A stretch of 64,000 nucleotides of DNA, taken from positions 211,034-275,033 of the forward strand of contig NZ_JABWCU010000008.1 in assembly GCF_018491765.1 (NCBI RefSeq). Direction: 5' to 3'. The number at the start of each line of letters is the position of its first letter. Positions within the stretch are counted from its first letter, which is position 1. The notes beneath the pieces were generated by a model that was not told the origin of the DNA, ran no database searches, and saw only the letters and a list, made by a program, of their open reading frames with translations. Origin of the DNA: Novosphingobium profundi (GTDB lineage Bacteria > Pseudomonadota > Alphaproteobacteria > Sphingomonadales > Sphingomonadaceae). The position numbers and the translations under genes are program-made. Of this stretch, positions 25,794-35,163 are shown piece by piece.

Positions 25794-26660
25794 ATGCAGG
25801 ATCGTTCGCTCAAGCTTTTCCATCTGAGCGATATTCATTTCGGGCTCGAGGATCGCAGCGCGCTGGCCTGGGTCGAGCGCTGCATCGCGCGCGAGAAGCC
25901 CGACGCGGTGGCGATCACCGGCGACCTGACGATGCGCGCGCGAACCCGCGAATTCGACGCAGCCTGCCGCTGGATCCGCCAGCTCGACGTGCCGGTGACG
26001 GTCGAAGTGGGCAACCACGACATTCCCTACACCAATCTCTACCAGCGCTTCTTCGACCCCTATCGCCGCTTCAACGCGATCGAGGACCTGCTCGAGGTCG
26101 AGCTCGACTTGCCGCGCCTCGCGGTGATTCCGCTCAAGACCACCACCCGCGCGCAGTGGCAGCGTTTTCCCTGGTCGAACGGCTGGGTGACCAGGCGCGC
26201 GCTCGCCGAGACTCTCGCCGCGATCGACGCGCAGCCGGCGGGTACGCGCGTGCTCGTTGCCGCCCACCACCCGCTCACCGAGAGGCGCGAGCGCGACAAC
26301 AAGCTGCTCACCATTAACGGCAACAAGGCGATGGAAGCGCTGGCCGGCCGCAAGGTGGCCGCGATCCTGACCGGGCACATCCACGATCCCTTCGATCTCG
26401 TGGCGCAGACCCCCGCGGGGCCCTTGCGCATGATTGGGGCGGGCACCTTGTCCAAGCGCATCCGCTCGACACCGCCCAGCTTCAACGAAATCGTGATCGA
26501 GGGCGAAGAAATCCGCGTCACCGCGCGCAACCTCGCGGACGTGGCGAGCCGCGACATGATGATTTGCGACGTGCCCGAGAACGCCTTGCCCCCGCGCGAG
26601 CCGGGCGAACCGGTGGCGCCGGTCGGCCACGTCCCCCCGGTCGATCCCCCGGTAAACTGA
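25794..26660 (+). CDS. Calcineurin-like metallophosphoesterase
   Basis: A 288-residue binuclear metallophosphoesterase. All five metal-binding blocks are visible: DIHFG (about 13-17), GDLTMRAR, GNHD, AAHHPL and GHIHDP. Members hydrolyse phosphomono- or diesters (cyclic nucleotides, nucleotides, glycerophosphodiesters); the substrate is not set by sequence. I place the start at ATG 25794 rather than the TTG just before it. The C-terminus is Pro-rich. A bidirectional terminator follows. Confidence 0.88.
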   Translation: MQDRSLKLFHLSDIHFGLEDRSALAWVERCIAREKPDAVAITGDLTMRARTREFDAACRWIRQLDVPVTVEVGNHDIPYTNLYQRFFDPYRRFNAIEDLLEVELDLPRLAVIPLKTTTRAQWQRFPWSNGWVTRRALAETLAAIDAQPAGTRVLVAAHHPLTERRERDNKLLTINGNKAMEALAGRKVAAILTGHIHDPFDLVAQTPAGPLRMIGAGTLSKRIRSTPPSFNEIVIEGEEIRVTARNLADVASRDMMICDVPENALPPREPGEPVAPVGHVPPVDPPVN

Positions 26661-26683
26661 TACCCCATTTTGCTTCGGACATG

Positions 26684-26723
26684 AAAAAAGCCGCGAAGCC
26701 CGTCGGGGCCTCGCGGCTTTTTT
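26684..26723. terminator. Bidirectional Rho-independent terminator
   Basis: A 13 bp stem (26684-26696 with 26711-26723) begins with six As and ends in six Ts, so it terminates on both strands. It separates the metallophosphoesterase gene from the convergent GIN-domain gene. Confidence 0.88.
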
Positions 26724-26742
26724 CGTGGGTATGGGGTCGGAA

Positions 26743-27507
26743 TTACATGACGTTGCTGGCGGGGGCCTGCGGGGCGGGTTCGGCCTTGTCGTCGGTGTAA
26801 TCGTGGTCGACCGAGCCGATGCCGTTGATCTCGCTGCGCAGGATCTGCGGCTTGCGCTTCAAGGTGACGTTGCCCACGCCGTTGATCTTGATGTCGGCGA
26901 GGCGGCGGGGGGCCAGTGTGACGTCGCCTGCACCATCGACGCGCACGGTGGCGTCGTCACCCTCGACCTTGCCGAGGTCGATGTCGCCCGCGCCGTGCGC
27001 GGTGACGAAGATCGTGCGCACCTTGCCGCGGGCCTCGAGATCGATGGCTCCGTTCGCGCTCAGCGAGAAGCGCTCCTGGTCGAGGCCGACCAGCGTGACG
27101 TCGCCGGGCGCGTCGAGATCGAGGCTGTCGATCTCGGGCGCGGTGATCTGGACTTTGAGGCTCCGGTGGCTGGCGAGCTTGCCGTCGACCGAGAGGCGGC
27201 CGTCCTTCCAGACCAGACGGTCGAGCACCTTGGCCGGGCCCCGGACCGTCATTCCGGGCGTGTCGCCGCGGGTGAAGCTGAGCTCGACGGGAATTTCCAT
27301 CGCGATCTGCGCACCCGAGGCGAGGGCGAAGGCGCGCGTGGTGGTGGGGCCGAGTTCACCTTCGTCCTCGTCGAAGTCCCAGCTCCATCCCCCGTTCTGG
27401 GTGAATTCCTGGCGCAAGTCCTTGCCGCCGACGATCCAGGCCCCACCGAAGGCGACGATCGAGAGGATCGCGGCGCTGGCGAAGACAATGAGCAGTTTCC
27501 TGAACAT
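26743..27507 (-). CDS. GIN domain-containing putative auto-transporter adhesin (DUF2807)
   Basis: A 254-residue exported protein. A hydrophobic signal or anchor (about 5-27) precedes a beta-helical head-GIN (DUF2807) domain made of short repeats such as VTLVGLDQERFSLSANGAID and GAGDIDLGKVEGDDATVRV. The domain is predicted as a right-handed beta-solenoid at the cell surface or in the periplasm. It is the third gene of a padR-DUF1700-GIN operon, a grouping common in bacteria and probably linked to envelope state. Confidence 0.86.
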   Translation of the reverse strand: MFRKLLIVFASAAILSIVAFGGAWIVGGKDLRQEFTQNGGWSWDFDEDEGELGPTTTRAFALASGAQIAMEIPVELSFTRGDTPGMTVRGPAKVLDRLVWKDGRLSVDGKLASHRSLKVQITAPEIDSLDLDAPGDVTLVGLDQERFSLSANGAIDLEARGKVRTIFVTAHGAGDIDLGKVEGDDATVRVDGAGDVTLAPRRLADIKINGVGNVTLKRKPQILRSEINGIGSVDHDYTDDKAEPAPQAPASNVM

Positions 27508-27544
27508 CTTGGTATCTCCTAATTCGCGTTGTTCGCCCTTGGGG

Positions 27545-28111
27545 TCAGGCTTCGGTGTGGATGGCGGGCTCGAGCACGCGGAAGTGCAGGCGGCCGAACC
27601 AGATGATGGCGTTGATGATCCAGATCGAGAGCAGCGTCAGCACCGCGCCGGCGGCGATTGCCCCGGCCATGGTGCCGAGCCCCGCCAGCAGCGCGACCGC
27701 CCAGCCGCCCGGGAACCCGCTGAAGGGCCCTGCGACAAGCACGAAGCCGCCGGCGATGAAAACTGCCAGAGCGGCCACGAAAAGCGCGAGCAGCGTGCCG
27801 AGCACGGCCAGCACGATCGGCAGCAGGATCAGGATGTCGAGCGAGGCGAGGCCGACGAAGGCGACGATCGCGGCAAAGGCGGAGGAGGGCGAGCGCGCGC
27901 TCTTCCAGTTGCGCGAGCCGGCCTCGAAGCGCAGTTCGCGGGCGATGCGTGCCGGATCGCCAAGCGCGGCGGCGATGTCCGCCTCGCTGCGGCCCTCGGC
28001 CATGCCGGCGTCGAAATGCTCGGCGTAGTCGGCAAGGATGTCGTCGACGTCGTCGGCGGGAAGGCCCTTCAGGCCCATTTCGAGGCGGCGGATGAATTCA
28101 AGACGCGTCAT
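27545..28111 (-). CDS. DUF1700 domain-containing membrane protein
   Basis: A 188-residue protein. The N-terminal soluble DUF1700 region has MTRLEFIRRLEMGLKGLP and YAEHFDAGMAEGRSEADI. Three or more hydrophobic helices (about 80-175) follow. The family recurs next to PadR regulators and is thought to act with them in envelope regulation. Its start lies 14 nt inside the end of padR, so the two are translationally coupled. Confidence 0.87.
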   Translation of the reverse strand: MTRLEFIRRLEMGLKGLPADDVDDILADYAEHFDAGMAEGRSEADIAAALGDPARIARELRFEAGSRNWKSARSPSSAFAAIVAFVGLASLDILILLPIVLAVLGTLLALFVAALAVFIAGGFVLVAGPFSGFPGGWAVALLAGLGTMAGAIAAGAVLTLLSIWIINAIIWFGRLHFRVLEPAIHTEA

Positions 28112-28493
28112 GGCGGGATTCCCCTTCCTGCTCGGTCGCTGTCGCGGTGGTCTGGGTGGGTTGGGCGCCGAAGCCCTCGCCGTCGATCAACTGGTCGACA
28201 GCCTTGGTGAAGCCACGCCATTCGGCGATCTGGGCGGCAAGGCTGTCGCGGCCCGCGGGCGTGATGGCGTAATACTTGCGCGGCGGGCCGGAGGGCGATT
28301 CCTCGAGGTAGGTCGAGACCAGGCCATCCTTCTGCATGCGGCGCATGAGCGGGTAGATCGTGCCTTCGCCCATGTCGACCGCGTCAGCCATGCGGCTGGC
28401 GATCTCATAGGCGTAGCTGTTGCGGCGCGAAAGGAGGGCCAGCACGCACAGGCCGAGCACCCCTTTCTTCAGCTGCACTTCGATTTCGGACAT
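28098..28493 (-). CDS. PadR family transcriptional regulator
   Basis: A 131-residue regulator with the PadR winged helix at 10-90: LKKGVLGLCVLALLSRRNSYAYEI, then GEGTIYPLMRRMQKDGLV as recognition helix and PRKYYAITPAGR as wing. The C-terminal part is short, so it belongs to the PadR-s2 type. The start at 28493 follows AGGAG at 9 nt. It heads the DUF1700-GIN operon. Two identical palindromes at 28545-28608 upstream are its likely operators, implying autoregulation. Confidence 0.9.
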   Translation of the reverse strand: MSEIEVQLKKGVLGLCVLALLSRRNSYAYEIASRMADAVDMGEGTIYPLMRRMQKDGLVSTYLEESPSGPPRKYYAITPAGRDSLAAQIAEWRGFTKAVDQLIDGEGFGAQPTQTTATATEQEGESRHDAS

Positions 28494-28544
28494 CGAATCA
28501 TCTCCTGTCGATGGAGACTGTGTAATGCAAGCTAGTGTATGATG

Positions 28545-28608
28545 CAAGGTACCTTGGAAAGATTGATACATTGCAATGAACCATACGCATCCAGTGCAAG
28601 GTACCTTG
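28545..28608. promoter_or_regulatory. Twin palindromic operators upstream of padR
   Basis: The 12 bp palindrome CAAGGTACCTTG occurs at 28545-28556 and again at 28597-28608. The centres are 52 bp apart, close to five helical turns. They lie in the 313 bp gap between padR and the divergent sulfatase gene (28494-28806), which is otherwise free of genes. A regulator bound here could control both directions. Confidence 0.6.
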
Positions 28609-28806
28609 CTTGGGGTAATTGCCGGAAATGGCGCGCAGAATTGACGGGGCCTCGGGTCGAGACCCGCAGCGAACTCGGGGTAGACCCCTATATCGCAGAC
28701 CCCTGTCCTCGCGGAACAATCGGGTCCGAGAGGGATGGTGGGCTTCACGCGCGACTCGTCATTGCGGGGCGTTCCGGCCCCCTCACGTCCAACAGGAGAC
28801 CGCGTG

Positions 28807-30486
28807 ATGCACGACGATACGCCGACCCCCGACATCGACAATGTTGAAACGGCCGCTTCCAAGCCGGACGGCCTCTCGCGCCGCAAGATGCTCTCGGCGA
28901 CGGGAATGGCCGCCGCGCTGCCCGCGCTCGGCACTCTGGTGGGCACCTCCAAGGCGCTGGCGCAGGCGGCCTCGGGGCGCAAGCCCAACATCCTGGTGAT
29001 CTGGGGCGACGACATCGGCTGGCAGAACGTTTCCGCCTATGGCCTGGGTACGATGGGCTACCACACGCCCAATATCGATCGGATCGGGCGCGAGGGCATC
29101 AAGTTCACCGATCACTATGCGCAGCCTTCGTGCACGGCGGGCCGCGCGGCCTTCATCACCGGCCAGTACCCGATCCGTTCAGGCATGACGACGGTGGGGC
29201 AACCGGGCGCCGCGCTGGGGCTGCAGGCGGCCTCGCCCTGCCTTGCCGAAGTGATGAAGGCGGCGGGCTACCGCACCGGCCATTTCGGCAAGAACCATCT
29301 GGGTGACCGCAACGAGCACTTGCCCACCGCGCACGGTTTCGACGAGTTCTTCGGCAATCTCTATCACCTCAACACGCAGGAAGAGGCCGAGCAGCGCGAT
29401 TACCAGGCCTTCGGGAAGCAATTCTCGGGCGACCTGGAAAAGTACGAGTCGCAGTTCGGCACGCGCGGGGTGATCCATTCCTTCGCGACCGACCGGGACG
29501 ATGCCACCAGCGACCCGCGCTTCGGCAAGGTCGGCAAGCAGACGATCCAGGACACCGGGCCACTGACCGCCAAGCGCATGGAAAATTTCGATTCGGCCGA
29601 GATGATCCCCACCGCGCTCGAATTCATGGGCAAGGCCAAGAGCGCCAACGCGCCGTTCTTCGTCTGGATGAACACCTCGCGCATGCACGTCTACACGCAT
29701 CTTGATGCGGAATGGCGCTATGCGGCCGAGAAATACACCTCCGAGGCCGACATCCACGGTTCGGGCATGATGCAGCACGACCGCGACGTGGGCACCGTGC
29801 TCGACTGGCTGGCCCAGCAAGGGATCCTCGACGACACGCTGATCTGGTATTCGACCGACAACGGGCCCGAGCACGATTCCTGGCCGCACGGCGCGACCAC
29901 GCCGTTCCGGGGCGAGAAGATGACGACTTACGAGGGCGGCGTGCGCGTGGTCTCGCTGCTGCGCTATCCGCGCATGATCCAGCAGGGCCAGATCCTCAAC
30001 GGCATCCAGGCGCACCAGGACATGTTCACCAGCCTCGCCGCGGTCGCCGGGGTGCCCGACGTCAACAGCAAGGTGATGAGCGCCAAGAAGCAGTACATCG
30101 ATGGCGTGAACAACCTGCCCTACTGGACCGGTCAGCAGGAAAATTCCAATCGCGACCACATCTTCCACTACTACGAGAGCAAGCTCACGGCGGTGCGCAT
30201 GGGACCGTGGAAGATGCACTTCTCCACCAAGGAAAACTATTACGACAACCTCGTGCCGCGCACCGCGCCGCTCATGTTCAACATTCGCATGGACCCGTTC
30301 GAAAGCTACGATTCGGTCGATTCCTACGGGCACCTGCTCCAGAAGGTGTCCTGGCTGATGCAGCCGATGGGGGTGCTGATGAACCGGCATCTCAAGACGC
30401 TGGCCGACTATCCGCCGGTCCAGGGCGGCGCCTCGTTCGACATGTCGAACGTGGTCGAGGAATTCATGAAGCAGGGGCAGCAGTAA
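28807..30486 (+). CDS. Tat-exported sulfatase (arylsulfatase type)
   Basis: A 559-residue type I sulfatase. A twin-arginine signal with RR at 25-26 ([11 protein letters not shown]) directs folded export. Metal ligands D68 and D69 lie in IWGDDIGWQ, the formylglycine cysteine is C109 in [12 protein letters not shown], and DNGPEH plus a lysine in [11 protein letters not shown] complete the active site. The third signature position is Ala instead of the usual Pro. It hydrolyses a sulfate ester of unknown nature in the periplasm. No formylglycine-generating enzyme is in the window. RBS AGGAG precedes the ATG. Confidence 0.9.
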   Translation: MHDDTPTPDIDNVETAASKPDGLSRRKMLSATGMAAALPALGTLVGTSKALAQAASGRKPNILVIWGDDIGWQNVSAYGLGTMGYHTPNIDRIGREGIKFTDHYAQPSCTAGRAAFITGQYPIRSGMTTVGQPGAALGLQAASPCLAEVMKAAGYRTGHFGKNHLGDRNEHLPTAHGFDEFFGNLYHLNTQEEAEQRDYQAFGKQFSGDLEKYESQFGTRGVIHSFATDRDDATSDPRFGKVGKQTIQDTGPLTAKRMENFDSAEMIPTALEFMGKAKSANAPFFVWMNTSRMHVYTHLDAEWRYAAEKYTSEADIHGSGMMQHDRDVGTVLDWLAQQGILDDTLIWYSTDNGPEHDSWPHGATTPFRGEKMTTYEGGVRVVSLLRYPRMIQQGQILNGIQAHQDMFTSLAAVAGVPDVNSKVMSAKKQYIDGVNNLPYWTGQQENSNRDHIFHYYESKLTAVRMGPWKMHFSTKENYYDNLVPRTAPLMFNIRMDPFESYDSVDSYGHLLQKVSWLMQPMGVLMNRHLKTLADYPPVQGGASFDMSNVVEEFMKQGQQ

Positions 30487-30528
30487 GCGCGCACGCGCTG
30501 CGCGGACTCATTTTCCCGGAGGGCAGGG

Positions 30529-30562
30529 GCCCCGGACCGGCTTCGTGCCGCTCCGGGGCTTT
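30529..30562 (+). terminator. Rho-independent terminator after the sulfatase gene
   Basis: An 8 bp stem (GCCCCGGA with TCCGGGGC) contains an inner CGGC-TTCGT-GCCG stem-loop and is followed by TTT. It lies about 45 bp after the stop codon. Confidence 0.75.
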
Positions 30563-30673
30563 CCCATGCCCTGAAGAGGCGATTTCAAGTCCGTGGAGGC
30601 GTGGGACTGGAAACAAGCTCCAGGCGTTCCCTGAGGCTCCCAAGAGCAAAATGGGCGGTATGCCTGGCGCACG

Positions 30674-30703
30674 AAAAAAGGGCCCACGGTTTCCCGCGAG
30701 CCC
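30674..30703 (-). terminator. Rho-independent terminator after rplM-rpsI
   Basis: Read on the - strand, a 10 bp stem with two G:T pairs closes a GAAA tetraloop and runs into six Ts. It lies about 35 bp after the rpsI stop. Confidence 0.85.
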
Positions 30704-30738
30704 CATTTTCGTAACCGGTAATCCGGTCCAGTTGAAAC

Positions 30739-31266
30739 TTAGCGCTTCGAGAACTGGAACGAACGACGGGCCTTGGCGCGGCCGTACTTCTTGCGCTCGA
30801 CCACGCGGCTGTCGCGGGTGAGGAAGCCGGCGGCCTTGACCGTGGCGCGCAGGGTCGGCTCGAACTTCGAGAGAGCCTGCGAGATGCCGTGCTTGACCGC
30901 GCCGGCCTGGCCCGAGAGACCGCCGCCCTTGACGGTGGCAATCACGTCGTACTGCTCTTCGCGCGCGGTGATCTGGAACGGCTGGGCAATGACCAGACGC
31001 AGCGTCGGACGGGCGAAGTAGACCGACTGGTCACGGCCGTTGACGGTGATCTTGCCGGTGCCGGGCTTGATCCACACGCGGGCCACGGCGTCCTTGCGGC
31101 GGCCGGTGGCGTAGGCGCGACCGTGGGCGTCGAGCTCCTGCTCGCGCAGGGGGGCGTTCGAGACGACGGGGGTGAAGACCTGCTCTTCAGTGGTCTCTTC
31201 GGTCGCGACTTCGGCGCCGAGGTCCTTGAGGTCGGACAGGCTCTGGACGGTATCGGTATCGGACAT
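30739..31266 (-). CDS. rpsI: 30S ribosomal protein S9
   Basis: A 175-residue S9. The conserved core starts near residue 50 ([16 protein letters not shown]) and ends with the typical basic tail [17 protein letters not shown] that reaches the P site. An acidic N-terminal extension of about 45 residues is longer than in E. coli S9 and is seen in related alphaproteobacteria. Its start overlaps the rplM stop by 1 nt (TAATG), so the two are coupled. Confidence 0.96.
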   Translation of the reverse strand: MSDTDTVQSLSDLKDLGAEVATEETTEEQVFTPVVSNAPLREQELDAHGRAYATGRRKDAVARVWIKPGTGKITVNGRDQSVYFARPTLRLVIAQPFQITAREEQYDVIATVKGGGLSGQAGAVKHGISQALSKFEPTLRATVKAAGFLTRDSRVVERKKYGRAKARRSFQFSKR

Positions 31267-31745
31267 TACGCGCCCACCTTGTTCTTGCGGTTCATGGAAG
31301 CGACGTCGAGTGCTTCGGGCTGGGTGCCACCGTGCGGGTGCTCGGTGCCGGCGTAGACGTGCAGGGCGCGCATCTGGTCGCGGCCGAGCGGGCCACGGGG
31401 AATCATGCGTTCAACCGCCTTTTCAAGCACGCGCTCGGGGAAGCGACCGGCGAGGACCTTGTCCGCGGTGACTTCCTTGAGGCCGCCAGCATAGCCGGTG
31501 TGCTTGTAGTAGGTCTGCTGCTTGAGCTTGTTGCCGGTGAAGCGGACCTTCTCGGCGTTGATCACGACGACGTGGTCGCCGCAATCGACGTGCGGGGTGA
31601 AGCTCGGCTTGTGCTTGCCGCGCAGGAGGTCGGCGATGATGACGGCGAGGCGGCCAACCACCAGACCTTCGGCATCGATCAGATGCCACTTCTTTTCCAC
31701 CTCGGCCGGCTTGATCGACCGGGTGACCTTCGTGAGCGCCTTCAT
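31266..31745 (-). CDS. rplM: 50S ribosomal protein L13
   Basis: A 159-residue L13, an early assembly protein of the large subunit. Typical strings include [17 protein letters not shown] near the N-terminus, [14 protein letters not shown] in the middle, and [19 protein letters not shown] toward the end. It forms the usual rplM-rpsI operon, with the promoter in the 150 bp upstream. Confidence 0.97.
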   Translation of the reverse strand: MKALTKVTRSIKPAEVEKKWHLIDAEGLVVGRLAVIIADLLRGKHKPSFTPHVDCGDHVVVINAEKVRFTGNKLKQQTYYKHTGYAGGLKEVTADKVLAGRFPERVLEKAVERMIPRGPLGRDQMRALHVYAGTEHPHGGTQPEALDVASMNRKNKVGA

Positions 31746-31895
31746 GGCTGGTCTATCCCTTGTGTTTCGTGCGCGCGCCCAGTGCCGGATTCACGAATGC
31801 GAATCTGCGCTGTGCGCGGGAAGTGGCGCCAATTCGTCGAAATGGGCCGCCAAGTCAAGCGGAGCGCGGCTTTGCGAAGAGGTAAAATGATACCT

Positions 31896-32231
31896 CTAGG
31901 AGTTTTCCGGTAGCTCGCCGAGCCAGGCGAGGGTGGGCGCGGCGCCGTTCTCGCAGATCCAGCCCAGCACCGCGGGCGTTTCGTAGGGATGGAGGCGGGA
32001 GAGGCGCGAAACCGCGGTTTCGAGGAGGTCCGCGCGGGTCTTGAGCAGCAGGCCGACCTCGCGCGCGGTGTCGATCGCGCCCTGCCATTCGAACACGCTG
32101 GTCACGCCGGGAAGCACGTTGCCGCACCGCGCGAGCTTTTCAGTCACGAGCGTGCGGGCGGCTTCGAGCGCGCTCGCCTCGTCGGGAAAGGGGCTCCAGA
32201 CGAGCGCGCCGCGTGGGTCCGGGGCGGTCAT
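31896..32231 (-). CDS. cutA: Divalent cation tolerance protein CutA
   Basis: A 111-residue CutA1-type protein, a trimer with a ferredoxin-like fold related to PII. Conserved strings are KLARCGNVLPGVTSVFEWQG and LHPYETPAVLGW. It was first linked to copper tolerance, but its role is unsettled. It starts 13 bp after the stop of ctaA on the same strand, so the two may be co-transcribed. A 7 bp inverted repeat (31878-31897) spans its stop codon. Confidence 0.92.
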   Translation of the reverse strand: MTAPDPRGALVWSPFPDEASALEAARTLVTEKLARCGNVLPGVTSVFEWQGAIDTAREVGLLLKTRADLLETAVSRLSRLHPYETPAVLGWICENGAAPTLAWLGELPENS

Positions 32232-32244
32232 CTCACGCCGGGGC

Positions 32245-33330
32245 TCAGGCCGCGCTCAGGCGATTGACCGGGTCGCGCCGGCCGAGCGCGTGCGCCCCCC
32301 AGACGGTGGCCATGACGAGGAGCGCGGCGCAGACCTGGTGCGCCACCGCGATCCACAGGCTCACTCCGGACCAGATGGTCGAGATGCCGAGCAGGATCTG
32401 CAGCCCGAAGGCCATGTGGATCGCGACCGAGGCCGGGCGCTGGCGCACCGCGCGCAGGCGTCGGCCCATCATGATGAGCAGCACCACGACGATCCAGGCC
32501 CACCAGCGGTGGAGGAAGTGGACGAGATAGGGATCGCTGAACAGGCCGTTCGCGCCTAGGTCGATGCCGGCGGGGACGAACGCGCCCTGCATCAGCGGCC
32601 AGGCGTCGAGGTGGAACCAGCCCGCACCGGCGACGTAGCCCGCGCGCAGCCCCGCCACCAGCGCGCCAAGGAAGAGCTGGAAGGCCAGTGCGGCGAGGAC
32701 GAGGACGGTGAAGCGGTTGAGCGAGGCGCGCGCCTTGCCCTGCTGGAGGATCGCGAGGTCGAGCGCGGTCCACACAAGCCCGCCAAGCGTGAACAGTGCG
32801 GTCAGGAGGTGCGCGGCGAGGCGGAAGTGGCTGACCCGGTCGAGCGCCTCGGGGGAGAGCCCGGAGGACACCATCCACCAGCCCACCGCGCCCTGCAGGC
32901 CGCCGAGCGCGAGCAGCGCGATCAGGCGCGGCTTGTAGCCGAGCGGGATCGTGCGGCGCATCCAGAACCAGATCAGGGGCAGCACGAAGACCAGTCCGAT
33001 GATCCGTGCAAGCAGGCGGTGCGCCCATTCCCAGAAGTAGATGAACTTGTAGTCCGACAGCGTCATGCCCGCCGGGCCGTTCACGTCGAGATATTGCGGA
33101 ATCTGGCGGTAGCGGGCGAATTCGGCCTGCCATTGCGCCTCGCCGAGTGGCGGGATCACGCCGGTGACGGGCTTCCACTGGGTGATCGAGAGGCCGGACT
33201 CGGTAAGCCGGGTGATCCCGCCCACCGCCACGATGAGGACGATGAGCACGGCGACGGCAAGCAGCCAGCGGATCATGGCGGCGATATCGTCGGAGGTTCC
33301 GATCAGGGGGCGACCATCAGTATTCTTCAT
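32245..33330 (-). CDS. ctaA: Heme A synthase (COX15/CtaA)
   Basis: A 361-residue membrane enzyme that converts heme O to heme A for cytochrome c oxidase. Eight hydrophobic segments are visible. Heme-binding histidines lie in WEWAHRLLARIIG and LAAHLLTAL of the first half and FLHRWWAW and AVAHQVCAAL of the second. GGITRLTESGLSITQW is the conserved N-terminal stretch. The ATG at 33330 follows AGGGAG. The length matches the type II enzymes of alphaproteobacteria. Confidence 0.94.
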   Translation of the reverse strand: MKNTDGRPLIGTSDDIAAMIRWLLAVAVLIVLIVAVGGITRLTESGLSITQWKPVTGVIPPLGEAQWQAEFARYRQIPQYLDVNGPAGMTLSDYKFIYFWEWAHRLLARIIGLVFVLPLIWFWMRRTIPLGYKPRLIALLALGGLQGAVGWWMVSSGLSPEALDRVSHFRLAAHLLTALFTLGGLVWTALDLAILQQGKARASLNRFTVLVLAALAFQLFLGALVAGLRAGYVAGAGWFHLDAWPLMQGAFVPAGIDLGANGLFSDPYLVHFLHRWWAWIVVVLLIMMGRRLRAVRQRPASVAIHMAFGLQILLGISTIWSGVSLWIAVAHQVCAALLVMATVWGAHALGRRDPVNRLSAA

Positions 33331-33433
33331 GAGGACACTCCCTGAGCCCTCGGGCCGGTTTGCGCAAGGGGTTGGACCATGCGGTAGCCTCGTGCGACGG
33401 AACGAGTCCCCCGGCGCCGAGATCACTTGATTA

Positions 33434-33450
33434 ATGTTACAACGTTACAT
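33434..33450. promoter_or_regulatory. Possible Zur-type operator
   Basis: ATGTTACAACGTTACAT is an imperfect 17 bp palindrome (6 of 8 arm pairs match) just before the MerC-like gene. Its A/T-rich TGTTAC...GTTACA pattern resembles alphaproteobacterial Zur boxes. Assignment to Zur is an inference. Confidence 0.35.
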
Positions 33451-33462
33451 ATTGGCCGGGGC

Positions 33463-33840
33463 ATGCGCAGGACTACATCCCCGATTCGCGGACGGCTCGA
33501 CCGGGCCGGCATCCTGTTGAGCGGATTGTGCGCGGTGCATTGCGTGGCGGGGATCCTGCTCGTGGGCGTGCTCGGTCTGGGTGGCCAGTTCCTGCTCGCG
33601 CCCGCAATCCACGAGATCGGCCTTGCGCTTGCGGTGCTGTTCGGCGCCTTTTCGCTCGGTTTCGGCGTTTTGCGCCACGGCCGTCTCGCCCCGCTGGCGC
33701 TGGGCGGCGTGGGCCTCGCGCTGATGGCGATGGCGCTCTTCGTCGGCCATGGACTGCACGAGGCGCTGCTCACGATCTGCGGAGTGGTGCTGGTCGCCAC
33801 TGCACATCTCACCAACCTGCGCGGCCACGCAGCGCACTGA
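33463..33840 (+). CDS. MerC domain-containing membrane protein
   Basis: A 125-residue protein with four hydrophobic segments of the MerC family. The first helix carries the metal-binding pattern [11 protein letters not shown], with two cysteines five apart as in MerC mercury transporters. No other mer genes are present, so a role in import or sensing of another metal such as zinc is plausible. The start at ATG 33463 is preferred over the TTG at 33427, because the palindrome at 33434 would otherwise lie in the gene. Confidence 0.8.
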   Translation: MRRTTSPIRGRLDRAGILLSGLCAVHCVAGILLVGVLGLGGQFLLAPAIHEIGLALAVLFGAFSLGFGVLRHGRLAPLALGGVGLALMAMALFVGHGLHEALLTICGVVLVATAHLTNLRGHAAH

Positions 33841-33884
33841 AGCTGCGCCTTGCGCTCGGCGCAATGCGCGCTATCTGCGGTCAC

Positions 33885-34115
33885 ATGACCCGGAACGACA
33901 CGCCCAGCCCGCTTCTTTCGCTGACCGTCAACGGCGAGCCGCACCGCATCGAGGCGGGGGCGACGATTGCCGACCTTGTCGCGAAAATCGGACTCGATCC
34001 CGCCAAGGTCGCGGTCGAACACAATGCCGAGATCGCCCCGCGCTCGACGCTCGCCGACATCGTGCTGCGCGATGGCGACAGCCTCGAGATCGTCCACTTC
34101 GTCGGCGGCGGCTGA
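33885..34115 (+). CDS. thiS: Sulfur carrier protein ThiS
   Basis: A 76-residue ubiquitin-fold carrier that donates sulfur to the thiazole ring of thiamine. The family C-terminus ends in a glycine pair that is thiocarboxylated; here it is FVGGG. The core [21 protein letters not shown] is typical. It lies 89 bp upstream of its partner thiG. An in-frame ATG at 33864 is a possible alternative start. Confidence 0.9.
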   Translation: MTRNDTPSPLLSLTVNGEPHRIEAGATIADLVAKIGLDPAKVAVEHNAEIAPRSTLADIVLRDGDSLEIVHFVGGG

Positions 34116-34204
34116 GCGTCCCGGGTCCCTCGTTCGGACCCGCCCCCCTCCCCCCCATTGCCGACTTTCCCTCGATTCTCGCCCCCCTTGAAAGGATGCG
34201 AACC

Positions 34205-35020
34205 GTGACCGACACTGCCTCCGCTCCCGCCCCGACCACCCCTGCCGACGCCGCCGACACCTGGACGGTCGCCGGGCGCACGTTCACCTCGCGCCTCATC
34301 GTGGGCACGGGCAAGTACAAGGATTTCGAGCAGAACGCGGCGGCGGTCGAAGCTTCGGGGGCCGAGATCGTCACCGTCGCGGTGCGCCGGGTCAACGTTT
34401 CGGACCCCAAGGCGCCGATGCTGACCGACTACATCGACCCGAAAAAGATCACCTATCTGCCCAACACCGCGGGCTGCTTCACCGCCGAGGACGCGATCCG
34501 TACGCTGCGCCTGGCGCGCGAGGCGGGCGGCTGGGATCTCGTCAAGCTGGAAGTGCTGGGCGAGGCGCGCACGCTCTACCCCGACATGCGCGAGACGCTG
34601 AAAGCCACCGAGATCCTCGCCAAGGAAGGCTTCCTGCCGATGGTCTACTGTGTCGACGACCCGATCGCGGCCAAGCAGCTCGAAGAGGCGGGCGCGGTCG
34701 CGGTCATGCCGCTGGGCGCGCCGATCGGTTCGGGGCTGGGCATCCAGAACCAGGTTACGGTGCGGCTCATCGTCGAGGGGGCCAAGGTGCCGGTGCTGGT
34801 CGACGCGGGCGTGGGCACCGCGTCCGAAGCGGCGGTGGCGATGGAGCTGGGTTGCGACGGCGTGCTGATGAACACCGCGATCGCCGAAGCGAAAAATCCG
34901 GTCCGCATGGCGCTCGCGATGCGCCTCGCGGTAGAGGCCGGACGGCACGCATATCTTTCCGGCCGCATGGCGAAACGTCGTTACGCCGACCCTTCGAGCC
35001 CGCTTTCCGGCATGATTTGA
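34205..35020 (+). CDS. thiG: Thiazole synthase ThiG
   Basis: A 271-residue TIM-barrel enzyme that forms the thiazole phosphate of thiamine from DXP, dehydroglycine and ThiS thiocarboxylate. The Schiff-base lysine is K114 in DLVKLEVLG. Other conserved parts are [25 protein letters not shown] and [11 protein letters not shown]. The GTG at 34205 has AAAGGA at ideal spacing; the ATG at 34196 is too close to that RBS. An N-terminal extension of about 25 residues rich in Ala, Pro and Thr is unusual. Confidence 0.94.
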   Translation: MTDTASAPAPTTPADAADTWTVAGRTFTSRLIVGTGKYKDFEQNAAAVEASGAEIVTVAVRRVNVSDPKAPMLTDYIDPKKITYLPNTAGCFTAEDAIRTLRLAREAGGWDLVKLEVLGEARTLYPDMRETLKATEILAKEGFLPMVYCVDDPIAAKQLEEAGAVAVMPLGAPIGSGLGIQNQVTVRLIVEGAKVPVLVDAGVGTASEAAVAMELGCDGVLMNTAIAEAKNPVRMALAMRLAVEAGRHAYLSGRMAKRRYADPSSPLSGMI

Positions 35021-35163
35021 TGGTTAACAAATTCGTTTCCTAATCCTTTCGGCCAGTGAGGTGTTCAAACGATTGCATACTTAACGCACGGGTAACCGGA
35101 ACGTGGTTTACTGTGTCCAGCAGAGGAAAGGCCAAAGCTTAGAAAACAGAAACGGACACGGTC

